Positions 33,801 through 41,532 of a stretch of 64,000 nucleotides of DNA are shown piece by piece. Position 1 is the stretch's first letter. The number at the start of each line of letters is the position of its first letter. The notes below the pieces were generated by a model. The model did no database searches and was not told the origin of the DNA. It was given only the letters and a program-made list of their open reading frames with translations. The DNA is from Litchfieldella rifensis (lineage in GTDB: Bacteria; Pseudomonadota; Gammaproteobacteria; Pseudomonadales; Halomonadaceae). A program made the translations under genes and the position numbers. The DNA lies in NCBI RefSeq assembly GCF_042646605.1, contig NZ_JBHRUG010000002.1, forward strand, positions 62,001-126,000, written 5' to 3'.

Positions 33801-36800
33801 ACCCTGGATGATTTCTATCAATCCCGCTTCGAAGAGTTTTTCGCCGATCCCACTTTCAACGCCGAATATGAACGGCGAGGAGAAGGAGAGCTGGGAGGCT
33901 GGACGAGGCAAGCCCTGGGGGTGTCAGGAGGACGGATCGGGAATCTCGACAAGGTGCTGGAACAGATCCGCGATCATGGAGGCAACAATCCCGAGGTCAA
34001 GGCCGTACCGCTCTCCTATGTAGGCCTAGATGGGAATGAGGCGACGATCGCCCTAGTGGCGGTCAAGAGTGATGATGGCGACGTGCACTATGTCGATGCC
34101 ACCGGCAGGGACTTCAGAGATCTAGAGGACTTCAGCAAGCACAACCGGCAGTTCAACGCAAATGGCAGGTTGGTGGCGCCAACCAACCTCGAGATGACAC
34201 CGGGCCGGGATGAAAACATCCCACTCGAGGTGGTGGATGTGCGGGCCCCTGATATGACGCTCGACAACGCGGTCAACTACACGACCATGGCGGCAACGGG
34301 GGCCTCCTTTATTCCCGGCGCCGCGCCGGTTGCGTTACCACTGGCGGTGGCTGGAGGAATCTATATCGGTGCCCGTTCTGCTTACAACCAATGGCACCAT
34401 GTTGGGCACGGCGGCGACTGGTACGATACGGAATCGCTGTTGAACTACGGATCGATCGCTTCCGCTGCCTTGCCCATGGCAGCGAGTTCCTTCCGTTTCG
34501 CCGGTATGGCCGGTCACGGCGTGGACATGACCGTGGCGGCGCGTACCAGTATCGGTGCAGTCAATTTCTACAGCCGTAACCCTGTGTACTGGAACGCCGC
34601 AGAGAGTTTTAAAAAGGGCGGCAGATGGTTTGAGAGCGCACATGGGCTTGATGTTGCCTCTCTGACCATCGATGTCCCCCAGATTTTCTACTCTGCCGCC
34701 TATTTGAACCGTAATCACCATCAAATGTCGGATCGCGAGTTTACGGAGGCGACAACGAACCTTGCCATTGGGGTTTTCGGTGCCGGCATGAGTATTAGAG
34801 GTTTGCAGTCATCCTGGCCTGGCGAGGGGGGAACCGAGGGAACCACTCAAGTGGCTGACGGCTCTTACGCTTCTCGACACGACGGGCTGAACGACACCCC
34901 TATCGCGCCCCCTATGTCTCAAGGTTTTCTAAAGCGTGCGGTCCGCCAGCTTCTTCCTGGCGAAGGGTGGCGCGATGACAGAGGTGCCATTGAATTTCCG
35001 TTCGGGCCAAAGAAGAATGAACCGAAAGGTTCTGAAATAGAATCACGCGGCGAGCCACAGTTCCGCAACAAGCTGACTGAATATGTGCGGTTGACAGGTG
35101 GCATTCCCTTTGCCGAATTCATGGAATATTCCCTTTATGGATTTGATGGTGAAGGCGGTTATTACAATTCTGGGGTTGTTAAAATCGGTGATGTTGCTGA
35201 AAACGATTTCATTACTGCGCCGGAAAGAAGTAAATATTTTGGACGTACTATTGCCCGATCGCTAGTCGATATGTATGAAGCGATGGGGCGACCACTGCGC
35301 TTTGATGTCGTCGAGATGGGGGCGGGTAATGGAACGATGGCCCATGATATCCTCGAGAAATTGCAGACCGACCATCCTGATCTTTACGAATCCCTCCATT
35401 ATATAATCGTGGAACGCAGTCAGGCGCTAATTAAGCGGCAGCAAGAGGCGTTAACAGAGCAACAAGGGGTCCGTTGGCTCCACGCGAGCGCAGATGCTCT
35501 ACCGCTGCGGAATATACGAGGTGTATTTCTATCCAATGAACTTCCCGACGCTTTTCCAGTACATCGTGTCCTCGCTCGGGCGGGAAAATTCAAAGAGATA
35601 TATGTTACGGTCGACGAGCGGGGCCACTTCGTTGAAGAGGTAAGAAATCCGAGCTCTGCTCTCGCTGCGGCTCTTCCTGAGTTGGGCGGACTATTTCCTC
35701 CTTCGTCATTGCGCTATGACGAACAACTAACGGTCAATGCAAGGTCCATCAACTGGATGCGAAGGCTTGGTGACGCGTTAGAGGAAGGTTACGTCCTGAC
35801 CATAGATTACGGGCAGCCTGCAGCTACCAAGCAAAAGCCTTATGTGTACTACAGGAATACGGGGCCGATCGAAACAGCCTATGAATTCCCCGGCGAAATC
35901 GATATTACCTCGCACGTTGATAACCTTCTCCTTTCGCAAATTGGTTCGCAGGTTGGTTTGGAGCCCGCAACTTCTTTAGGTGCGGGAGTGCTCGACTCAC
36001 AACATGCTTTCCTAGAGCAACACGGACTCAGAGAAGAATTGTCGACGGAATCCGATGATCGGCTGCGTGCCGATGGTCAGCGTTTGCTGGGTGATGACTA
36101 TGCTGGCTTCTTTGCTCTGGTTCAAGAAAAGCGCAACACTGCGCAAGACAACAGCCATCAACAGAGACAGGATCCCCCCCAATCGCTCTCAGCCAGCTAC
36201 CACCCTGAAGGCTCTTCTTTTTCCGAACGACCCTCACCCATTCCAGAGGCCTTCCGCAGACCGGAGCGGCAGCCATCGCTTCCCGATCTCACCATTGACT
36301 CACCTTTGAGTCTAACCGGTACGGCACATTTCGGTAATTCAGACGTCATTCCGCATGGATTTCGCCTCGAAACGACGCCACCGGAAGGCTTCGCATGCCT
36401 GTATCGGCTCGACGACCTAGAGACTCTGAATCGGGTCTCGAGCAATGGTGCGCTACCACCAGGGCATTATGTTCATGTCATACGTTCTGTTGATCCCGCA
36501 CGGGATGGCACTACCTTTACCCTGAATCGCGGCACGGTGCCACGCAGTGGGCGTGTGGATGCAGATGGACACCTCCGCTGGCCTTCCAGCGGGAGAGGAG
36601 AACGGGTCTCGTTGTCGGTGGCGCAGGCAGAGAGTGATCGTCAAATCGTCCATTTTCGTGACCAGAACGGCAACGAGTTAGCACGTGACGTCAATGCTAA
36701 CGGTGATGTTTATGTCATCGTCACAGACCTGAATCAGACTAATCTGAGACACCGGCTGCGGGGAGATGAAGGCCTTCCCTATGCCGAGCACAGCGGTAAT

Positions 36801-38837
36801 GGGTTGTGGGCCACATCACCTTTGACGACAAGCCAAAAATCACAACCGGAAAATCAACCGGCAACAGCAAACGACGCCTCGCCATCCGCGCCACAACCGA
36901 CGCAAGAACCTCACAAGCCTGCGGCTCCCTCAGCGACAGAGGATACGACTCCAAGTATTGAACAGCTTTCCAGTCTATCGGGGACTCAACTGAACAGTAT
37001 TTCTCCCTCAGAACTGGCTCAGGCCGCAACCCAGCAGTTCAGGCAACTACGATCTGATCAGCTGGCAGCATTTACGGAGTTGCAGTGGAATGCTCTCCGG
37101 AAACCCCAGCTCGATCAGATCGACACTTCATTGCTCCAGCAGCACGCGACACGGAAGGCTCTGAAAGAAGCAGACCGAAAAGGCACGATTACTAAACTCT
37201 CGGTGGGGGCTGAAGGCCCTATCTTCCAACTCCACGGCGTGGATCGCAGGGGGTTCGACGAACTGCGGCGGCAGTCGTCTTGGGACTTACTTTTCTTTAG
37301 GACAAAGAGAACAACTGAAATTACTGAGAATCCAGATGGGGCAGCATCTACGGCGAAATTCCGAATCGATAGTGGTCGGTTTCGAGATCTAGGCTTTTTG
37401 GATCCGCAGGCCGAGTCACTCCTCCCTAAGCAGTCGAAAATAATAGAAATACAAGTTCACAGGAAGTCTCACCCTGCACCCGATGTATCTCGAAACTCCA
37501 AGGAGATGACGAAAACGGCACTCGCGATTGCGATTGCAAGTGCTAGCGGTAGCGCTCTCATGCTACCGGAGTTAATTCCGATAATCCCGCAAGCGATATC
37601 CCAGGTAGCAAATACCATGGCCTATGGCTTGCGGGGTGCCAGTTTCATCATAAGATCGAGATTTCCAGCGCAGACTGCGCCAGATACTAACCTTGGTCGA
37701 AACCTACGGCTGTTGGAAATTGCTACCACTGTTGTGCATTTTACTGGTACCGGTCAAAAAATATTGGAGGGTCAGAGTCCCGTAGCTAACGTAATGATTG
37801 AGATGGCATACGCTTTGTATTCTTCAATCACTTTCTTGGAAGCTGTGACCGGAAAGACTTTTACGGGAAAGAAGATACAAGATATATGGCGTGGGCTGAC
37901 AGGGCGAGAATATAAAATGAAGCCAGATGATTTAGGGCTTCAGCTTTATTTTTGGGGTAGTGCTACCCCCTTGGTCGTAGACGGACTTGTCCTTTCAGGA
38001 ACTGGAGGATGGCTGGCTGGGGCTGCGGCGACTTCTGGATTAGTTGGCGGAGTACTGTTTTCACTCGGGTCGCTGGTGCTGTACAGAAATACATATATGG
38101 CAAGTCTTGTTGCCCGCCACATTAGTAAGATAATGCCAGATAAGTTTGTGTTCTTGAATTCTGGTTCTGGTGTCAAAGAAATGACGAGGTCTGACTTTGT
38201 TAATGTAGTTGAGCCGCCATGGTGGCGCTTTCCCTCGACGGCAGATCGTGACTTCGCGTTATTCATTGGCGGTGGTCTGTTGAGCTTTTCCTTGTGGTCC
38301 GCAATGTCCTTGATCAGCGACTTCAGAGATCAGTCCAATTCCGGATCGGATGAGACGGAGGACGAGGAGTCGGAACCTGACAGTATCCAATCTCCACTGC
38401 CGTCGGTAAGGCCGAGCCCTTCGCCGACAGCAACGAACGTACCCGAGGCTTCTCCGTCTCCGACACCGGAGTCAACTCCGTCGCCTTCGTTGCTTCCCGA
38501 TCAGCCAGAATCTCGCTCGGGAGGGCTTGAGCCGCAGCGTGCTGCATTGGCCCCAGACGGCCTCAACCTACACGTCAATTCATCGAACGAGGGTGTGGTG
38601 GTCCAGGATAGGCGCACCGACCCTGCTCTCGAATCCCAAGGGTACCTGTGGGTTGAAGTGCTCCCTGGCCAGTCACTGGGCAGTATCGCAGTGGCGCATG
38701 GATATGATGTTGTGGATGTGGCGATGCTGAACATGGGCCATATTGGCGACCTGACCTCCCTCAAAGCCGGCGATCGGGTCTATCTGCCAGACACCGCTCA
38801 AACATCACCGTTACACGATGAACGAGTGACGGCATGA
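30876..38837 (+). CDS. giant modular protein 3 (about 2653 aa) with MidA/NDUFAF7-like methyltransferase domain and LysM
   Basis: GTG start with a perfect ribosome-binding site. No Sec signal; the N-terminus has MAFAKAIAKAQKAPSP then GFGVYSPEYLE, matching giant 2. Modules: two HTH-like repeats (about residues 137 and 247), acidic Thr/Asp repeats, a charged coiled coil (565-710), one weak 'DGxW' repeat, a hydrophobic section with DWYDTESLLNYGS, a WRDDRGAI linker (1365), a MidA-like SAM methyltransferase (about 1397-1725), an LYRLDDL module (about 1841-1985), helical bundles with several membrane-like segments (about 2210-2490), a Ser/Pro linker (2500-2545) and a C-terminal LysM (about 2592-2640). 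The amidohydrolase-like block of giants 1 and 2 is missing. It is followed by a 386-base gap and then the T3SS genes. T3SS delivery is an inference from location and missing signal peptide. Confidence 0.72.
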   Translation: MAKLQGVLHSYSKTSSSSGMAFAKAIAKAQKAPSPQPVTHHSPTQWGHGTSPLYQAQVGNPLTGGQGFGVYSPEYLEGMHSSALNQGDDPSRTPDNYYFTPAVDTEEPYPEFEPIDNVSEADTPDADELAADVSGGKSLDLVAEENELSDRDEAIAELEAGGYDVSVTEEDGVRITEITRPETDETITETVRPSDDEGEVVTIETTGGENDHPTVVIDEEGHRTELDTSQETTRESVDEIAESFSEGKELGAIADELGITEEQLTAQLLAAGFKVADWEQYDQEGNYDGRYREIYSYGDDKEIIAFYDDRKSTVSHYDPRGHENGGNGHHSYFIDSQGRVVKRYSTRPEGPLVDGGLDIEIIVDEEGVTTRTITDNGETTREVSRNDRTVITDDDGNITLRDDESGDEVAIEDGEVSGDVNDDIDEAMLEAIQETDLDGEDGEIFQVFIDAWLNRDSWLFGGDEDSRADELREDYNAREREMEDAVEEYGENSDEAQEALRARDIAYAAWQEAAYASLVRRATLEFYAVDPDSEEAMRSSMARINEILNRHGMEWSQPDSQLSPEEASERLEEAERGLELAREAKEELQEAERLLDEANSALEEGRRGLSPGEIAGDNSAELAQVAVMFSNFEVHRAKGDDRLSDFDILHLERLLEEVENNPSAYEGIDAKEVDKYLDQAKRRKKNTEEQLARAESQHDVDIARLEAAEIREQIADEYIEEYVDENGTVYRYDGIFGQHSGEYKGYSFNDARSSADGGVWIDIHYENTTKTVNVAPADDALDAWWENNRNADLIRQWHEAIGRLGATSRAAGRVGVEHSATRINTLRSNLSELEGDLEEQERAVGPPSVESPEGAPPEHELVEIGGKIQVPRPVAERYAQIGVEALEKFDLPARVLVDDNNNPFSHPEWRWVERSELAGVYLELQETKDRLTVAEQSAQRDAQQAVWRARLPGESEEEYSQRAMYDSLGGDYQQRTLDDFYQSRFEEFFADPTFNAEYERRGEGELGGWTRQALGVSGGRIGNLDKVLEQIRDHGGNNPEVKAVPLSYVGLDGNEATIALVAVKSDDGDVHYVDATGRDFRDLEDFSKHNRQFNANGRLVAPTNLEMTPGRDENIPLEVVDVRAPDMTLDNAVNYTTMAATGASFIPGAAPVALPLAVAGGIYIGARSAYNQWHHVGHGGDWYDTESLLNYGSIASAALPMAASSFRFAGMAGHGVDMTVAARTSIGAVNFYSRNPVYWNAAESFKKGGRWFESAHGLDVASLTIDVPQIFYSAAYLNRNHHQMSDREFTEATTNLAIGVFGAGMSIRGLQSSWPGEGGTEGTTQVADGSYASRHDGLNDTPIAPPMSQGFLKRAVRQLLPGEGWRDDRGAIEFPFGPKKNEPKGSEIESRGEPQFRNKLTEYVRLTGGIPFAEFMEYSLYGFDGEGGYYNSGVVKIGDVAENDFITAPERSKYFGRTIARSLVDMYEAMGRPLRFDVVEMGAGNGTMAHDILEKLQTDHPDLYESLHYIIVERSQALIKRQQEALTEQQGVRWLHASADALPLRNIRGVFLSNELPDAFPVHRVLARAGKFKEIYVTVDERGHFVEEVRNPSSALAAALPELGGLFPPSSLRYDEQLTVNARSINWMRRLGDALEEGYVLTIDYGQPAATKQKPYVYYRNTGPIETAYEFPGEIDITSHVDNLLLSQIGSQVGLEPATSLGAGVLDSQHAFLEQHGLREELSTESDDRLRADGQRLLGDDYAGFFALVQEKRNTAQDNSHQQRQDPPQSLSASYHPEGSSFSERPSPIPEAFRRPERQPSLPDLTIDSPLSLTGTAHFGNSDVIPHGFRLETTPPEGFACLYRLDDLETLNRVSSNGALPPGHYVHVIRSVDPARDGTTFTLNRGTVPRSGRVDADGHLRWPSSGRGERVSLSVAQAESDRQIVHFRDQNGNELARDVNANGDVYVIVTDLNQTNLRHRLRGDEGLPYAEHSGNGLWATSPLTTSQKSQPENQPATANDASPSAPQPTQEPHKPAAPSATEDTTPSIEQLSSLSGTQLNSISPSELAQAATQQFRQLRSDQLAAFTELQWNALRKPQLDQIDTSLLQQHATRKALKEADRKGTITKLSVGAEGPIFQLHGVDRRGFDELRRQSSWDLLFFRTKRTTEITENPDGAASTAKFRIDSGRFRDLGFLDPQAESLLPKQSKIIEIQVHRKSHPAPDVSRNSKEMTKTALAIAIASASGSALMLPELIPIIPQAISQVANTMAYGLRGASFIIRSRFPAQTAPDTNLGRNLRLLEIATTVVHFTGTGQKILEGQSPVANVMIEMAYALYSSITFLEAVTGKTFTGKKIQDIWRGLTGREYKMKPDDLGLQLYFWGSATPLVVDGLVLSGTGGWLAGAAATSGLVGGVLFSLGSLVLYRNTYMASLVARHISKIMPDKFVFLNSGSGVKEMTRSDFVNVVEPPWWRFPSTADRDFALFIGGGLLSFSLWSAMSLISDFRDQSNSGSDETEDEESEPDSIQSPLPSVRPSPSPTATNVPEASPSPTPESTPSPSLLPDQPESRSGGLEPQRAALAPDGLNLHVNSSNEGVVVQDRRTDPALESQGYLWVEVLPGQSLGSIAVAHGYDVVDVAMLNMGHIGDLTSLKAGDRVYLPDTAQTSPLHDERVTA
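35065..36050 (+). other. MidA/NDUFAF7-like SAM-dependent methyltransferase domain inside giant protein 3
   Basis: About 330 residues, near the full length of the family. Diagnostic motifs are in the family order: FAEFMEYSLYG, GGYY (1427-1430), DFITAPERSKYFG (1444-), the SAM-binding glycine loop VEMGAGNGT (GAGNG at 1482-1486) and NELPDAFPVHRV (from 1554). NDUFAF7 methylates an arginine of the NDUFS2 subunit of mitochondrial complex I. Whether this copy has that target is unknown. All motifs are intact, so activity is plausible. Confidence 0.8.
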
Positions 38838-39223
38838 ACGGATGGGAGATTCATGGCTCGTAGCAACCGCCAATAATCAGCACGTGTTATATAAAAGACA
38901 TAACTTATAACTCAGCATTTAGCTATTTATAATGTTATCTAATCAGTATTGAGAAAGAAAGATGACAGGCATTCATTTTCTTGCCGTGAAGGGTAAGAAA
39001 TTGGAGATATTTCCATAAAAATCATGATGTTAACATTATCATTCATTTAAATTCATTTTGTTACTTTTTTGAAATTGCGCTGCCATATCTTTCTTCTAAT
39101 ATGAAACTGTCCAACAAAAAAAGCTTTTCTGGATAGCAATGCAATCAGGGGGTCAGAATTCTTTTCTGAAGAATGAAAAGCCATTCTGTAACCTCAATCC
39201 TCAGCAATTGAAGGAGAAGTATC
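38838..39223. other. AT-rich intergenic region before the T3SS genes
   Basis: 386 bases without a gene, strongly AT-rich compared with both sides. It contains dyad-like TTATATAAAAGACATAACTT near 38888 and an element TTACTTTTTTGAAATT at 39061-39076 like those before the giant genes. It probably carries the promoter(s) of the 64-residue gene and perhaps of the T3SS operon. Confidence 0.5.
39061..39076 (+). promoter_or_regulatory. candidate upstream element before the 64-residue gene
   Basis: TTACTTTTTTGAAATT, 163 bases before the ATG at 39224. The core is shared with 19875 and 30741. Confidence 0.3.
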
Positions 39224-39418
39224 ATGGGACTGTTCAGGATGCCGGTCAGAAAGCAAAATGATGGTGGCCCCGAGGGGACCGAAGGCGGCAAATCCTACGA
39301 TAGCGACACGATAAAGCAAGAGCTGGAAAAAGTGGCTCAGGACTATTGGGAAAACAGCCTAGCAAAATCACAAGGAATGGTGGGAATCGATGCCGCGAAG
39401 TCATCGCGGGGACAGTAA
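39224..39418 (+). CDS. small 64-aa protein, T3SS-associated, unknown
   Basis: Short hydrophilic protein with GAAGGAGAA placed well upstream of the ATG. A Gly-rich N-terminal third is followed by one predicted amphipathic helix (SYDSDTIKQELEKVAQDYW) and a Ser/Lys tail. It has no signal peptide or membrane segment. The size and helix would fit a needle, pilin or small chaperone, but I see no diagnostic match. It stands alone between giant gene 3 and sctD, with its own upstream element and a following hairpin, so it may be expressed at a different level from the apparatus genes, as needle subunits often are. Confidence 0.55.
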   Translation: MGLFRMPVRKQNDGGPEGTEGGKSYDSDTIKQELEKVAQDYWENSLAKSQGMVGIDAAKSSRGQ

Positions 39419-39437
39419 AGGATTTGTTGCGCTCTCG

Positions 39438-39466
39438 GGTGGGCGTGGCGGTTTCGCCTACCCACC
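39438..39466. terminator. stem-loop between the 64-aa gene and sctD
   Basis: GGTGGG / CCCACC outer arms and GGCG / CGCC inner arms form a compact hairpin 20 bases after the stop. No T-run follows, so it may attenuate rather than end transcription. Confidence 0.5.
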
Positions 39467-39475
39467 ATGAATTCT

Positions 39476-39496
39476 ATGCACTGAGAATTAGTGCAT
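39476..39496. promoter_or_regulatory. inverted repeat upstream of sctD
   Basis: Perfect seven-base arms ATGCACT / AGTGCAT with a seven-base spacer, 72 bases before the sctD start. It could be a regulator site or a weak hairpin. Confidence 0.3.
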
Positions 39497-39567
39497 GCGG
39501 GCGATAGTCGCTGTCCCTTTTCCTGGCCGCCCGCCAGAAAGAACGGTGGTGGGCGGTTCAGTTTTTC

Positions 39568-40779
39568 ATGACAGGTGTCTTTATGGCCTCCGCATTCATG
39601 TCATCTTTAAGCTCGTTCGTTTTGCCAGTGACGGAAGTGTTTTCCACACTGGAGGTAATGAGCGGGTTTCATCGTGGTGTGGTCGTTCCGCTTGAGCAGC
39701 CTGTCTGCCGTATCGGCTCTTCCCCTCAGTCGGACGTGATGCTCAGCGATGACGACATCACTGCTGAGCATGTCACCTTGCGCTTTCATGCGCGTATGGT
39801 CGCCATCGAGGCCGTGGGTGGCGACGTTGAGGTCGGTGGTAAGTACCTGAAGCAAGGCACCGGCTGGCGGACCAACTTGCCAGTAACAATCACCATTGGC
39901 AATGTGCGGCTGCAACTCTCTCAACCCGTGCTTTCGCTGCCCCCAGTCATCCAGCTTATCCAGGAGTCCGTCACTCCCATTGTTCAGTCTGCCCGCCAAT
40001 CGGCGCCTGCCCTTTTGCAATCCGTCCGCAAGTCGGTGTCTCCTGCCTTCCAGCGTTGCCGGCGACACCTGGCCCCTGCGCTGGGGTTTTGCTCGGAGCG
40101 TTTGGCACCCGTTTCTCTATTCATCCACAAGCAGATAGCCAAGATCCCGATTTCGGAGGCTTGGCGTGAGCGCTTCAGGCGCCTGTGTCGACGACATAGC
40201 GAAGATACCCGAATACGTATGAAGCGAAGCGCCGCTGTGACGGTGTTATGCACTACGGTGGTTCTCATCGGCGCGTATCAATTCGTTGGAGCTAACAAGG
40301 CAGGCGCCAGTATCTCCGCCAGTGCGTTACATTCCACGGCCCTCTTGCATCCAGAAGCCGCGGAAGCGGCACTGATGCTTACCATGTCGGACGACACGCC
40401 AGCCGAGGCCTTGAAGCAGCAGTTGGCCCAAGCGGGTCTCGATAATCTGCACGTCGAGGATGCAGGCAACCACCTTGTCGTCTCCGGTGAGTTTGCTCCC
40501 AATCGATACAATGACTGGCAAAGCGTGCAGCGCTGGTTCGATCAGCGCTACGGCAGCAGCCAAGTGCTGATCAGTAACGCCAGACCGGGCCTCACGCCCG
40601 AAAAGCCGGAATTTCAATTCCAGGCCGTGTGGTTCGGCGAAAACCCTTATGTCATCGATGCTCGGGGAGAACGTCTCTATCCTGGGGCATCGTTACCGGA
40701 GGGCTGGGTACTCTCCGACATTAAAGACAATCGTGTCACGCTGCGCCGCGGTGATGACCGATTTTCCCTGACGCTGTAG
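39568..40779 (+). CDS. sctD: T3SS inner-membrane ring protein SctD
   Basis: 403-residue single-pass protein. The N-terminal cytoplasmic part has an FHA-like fold (about residues 30-120: GSSPQSDVMLSDDDITAEHVTLRF is the FHA-type pattern), followed by a repetitive Ser/Pro/Val linker. A membrane helix (about 216-236, AAVTVLCTTVVLIGAYQF) leads to a periplasmic region with ring-building-like strands. This layout is that of SctD (YscD/PrgH), which forms the outer of the two inner-membrane rings together with SctJ. The start could instead be the ATG at 39583, which has a better-placed AGG. It heads the series D, X-like, Y-like, V. Confidence 0.82.
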   Translation: MTGVFMASAFMSSLSSFVLPVTEVFSTLEVMSGFHRGVVVPLEQPVCRIGSSPQSDVMLSDDDITAEHVTLRFHARMVAIEAVGGDVEVGGKYLKQGTGWRTNLPVTITIGNVRLQLSQPVLSLPPVIQLIQESVTPIVQSARQSAPALLQSVRKSVSPAFQRCRRHLAPALGFCSERLAPVSLFIHKQIAKIPISEAWRERFRRLCRRHSEDTRIRMKRSAAVTVLCTTVVLIGAYQFVGANKAGASISASALHSTALLHPEAAEAALMLTMSDDTPAEALKQQLAQAGLDNLHVEDAGNHLVVSGEFAPNRYNDWQSVQRWFDQRYGSSQVLISNARPGLTPEKPEFQFQAVWFGENPYVIDARGERLYPGASLPEGWVLSDIKDNRVTLRRGDDRFSLTL

Positions 40780-40798
40780 TCGACGCGGACGCTTATTG

Positions 40799-41200
40799 AT
40801 GAAAGTCACTTCCGACCGCGCCAACGACGATTACCGCCTCCGCGATTCCTCGGAAGCGGTAACGCGTACCGATGAAACCGGCACCAGCAAGCCTGTCGAC
40901 CCCGATCGACAGGCTGACTTCACGCGGGCGGTGGAGAGTTCACAGGCACGTCAAGGACGCTCCGGCTCGTTGCTCAAACACGTCGAGCGCTTGGGGTTAC
41001 CCGATGCCAGTGATCCGTCACTCTACAGTAATGAGCGGAGTATCGAGCTGCTGCAACACGTGGTCGACAACCTATTGCCGCGGCTGGATGCCGCAAGTGA
41101 TGTCACCGACCTGGCCTCTCAGTTACTCACAGAAGAAATCGACCAACGCCTGACATGGGAAGCGCGCTACGCAGAGGAAGCCAAGGAGAGCGATACGTGA
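40799..41200 (+). CDS. SctX-like T3SS export component (tentative)
   Basis: 133-residue hydrophilic protein with a disordered N-terminal half (Arg/Asp/Ser rich) and a C-terminal half of amphipathic helices (NERSIELLQHVVDNLLPRL; LLTEEIDQRLTWEARY). Size, build and place directly upstream of a TPR chaperone-like gene and sctV match the YscX-YscY-YscV order of Ysc systems. YscX is a small exported protein needed for export gate function. Sequence similarity by eye is weak, so the name is based mainly on position. Its stop overlaps the start of the next gene. Confidence 0.45.
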   Translation: MKVTSDRANDDYRLRDSSEAVTRTDETGTSKPVDPDRQADFTRAVESSQARQGRSGSLLKHVERLGLPDASDPSLYSNERSIELLQHVVDNLLPRLDAASDVTDLASQLLTEEIDQRLTWEARYAEEAKESDT

Positions 41201-41532
41201 ACGACGACATGGACCGTAATGCCGCTGATTTTCTGCACATGCTGGGCCACCTCTATATCAAGAGTGGTAGCCACAAGCGTGGCCTCGTGCTGCTGCTTCT
41301 CGCCGCACACATCACGCCGACTCACCCAGGCATCCTGCATACACTGACTCAGGCCTTCATCGTGACCGGCGATACCCAGCGTGCGCTCGAAACAGTCGGG
41401 CACCTCGAGCAACTACAAGGTCCTTCGCCGACATTTTCACTGTTACGGAGCCGGGCGCTTTGGGTCGCCGGTCATCACGGCGATGCTCGACACTATTTCC
41501 GTGACTATGTGCAGCGCCGGAGCGAAGGATGA
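41197..41532 (+). CDS. SctY-like TPR chaperone of the T3SS
   Basis: 111-residue all-helical protein with TPR-type repeats (FLHMLGHLYIKSGSHKRGLVLLLLAAH; AFIVTGDTQRALETVGHLEQL; SRALWVAGHHGDARHYF). The GTG at 41197 is chosen because AAGGAG lies 8 bases upstream and it overlaps the previous stop (GTGA). YscY has almost the same length, fold and position immediately upstream of the gene for SctV. In rhizobial systems a TPR protein (y4yS) is also linked to sctV. It probably binds the preceding gene product and the SctV cytoplasmic ring. Confidence 0.65.
   Translation: MNDDMDRNAADFLHMLGHLYIKSGSHKRGLVLLLLAAHITPTHPGILHTLTQAFIVTGDTQRALETVGHLEQLQGPSPTFSLLRSRALWVAGHHGDARHYFRDYVQRRSEG

Noticed and set aside
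8430..38837. Giant genes as fused non-ribosomal peptide synthetases, polyketide synthases or RTX/filamentous adhesins
   Set aside because: No condensation, adenylation, carrier or ketosynthase motifs, no Gly-Asp RTX nonapeptides, no two-partner-secretion TPS domain and no Sec leader.
8206..39567. HrpL-type hrp box, PIP box or tts box before the giant genes and T3SS
   Set aside because: I looked for GGAACC-N16-CCAC, TTCGC-N15-TTCGC and tandem GTCAG patterns in the intergenic gaps and saw none convincing.
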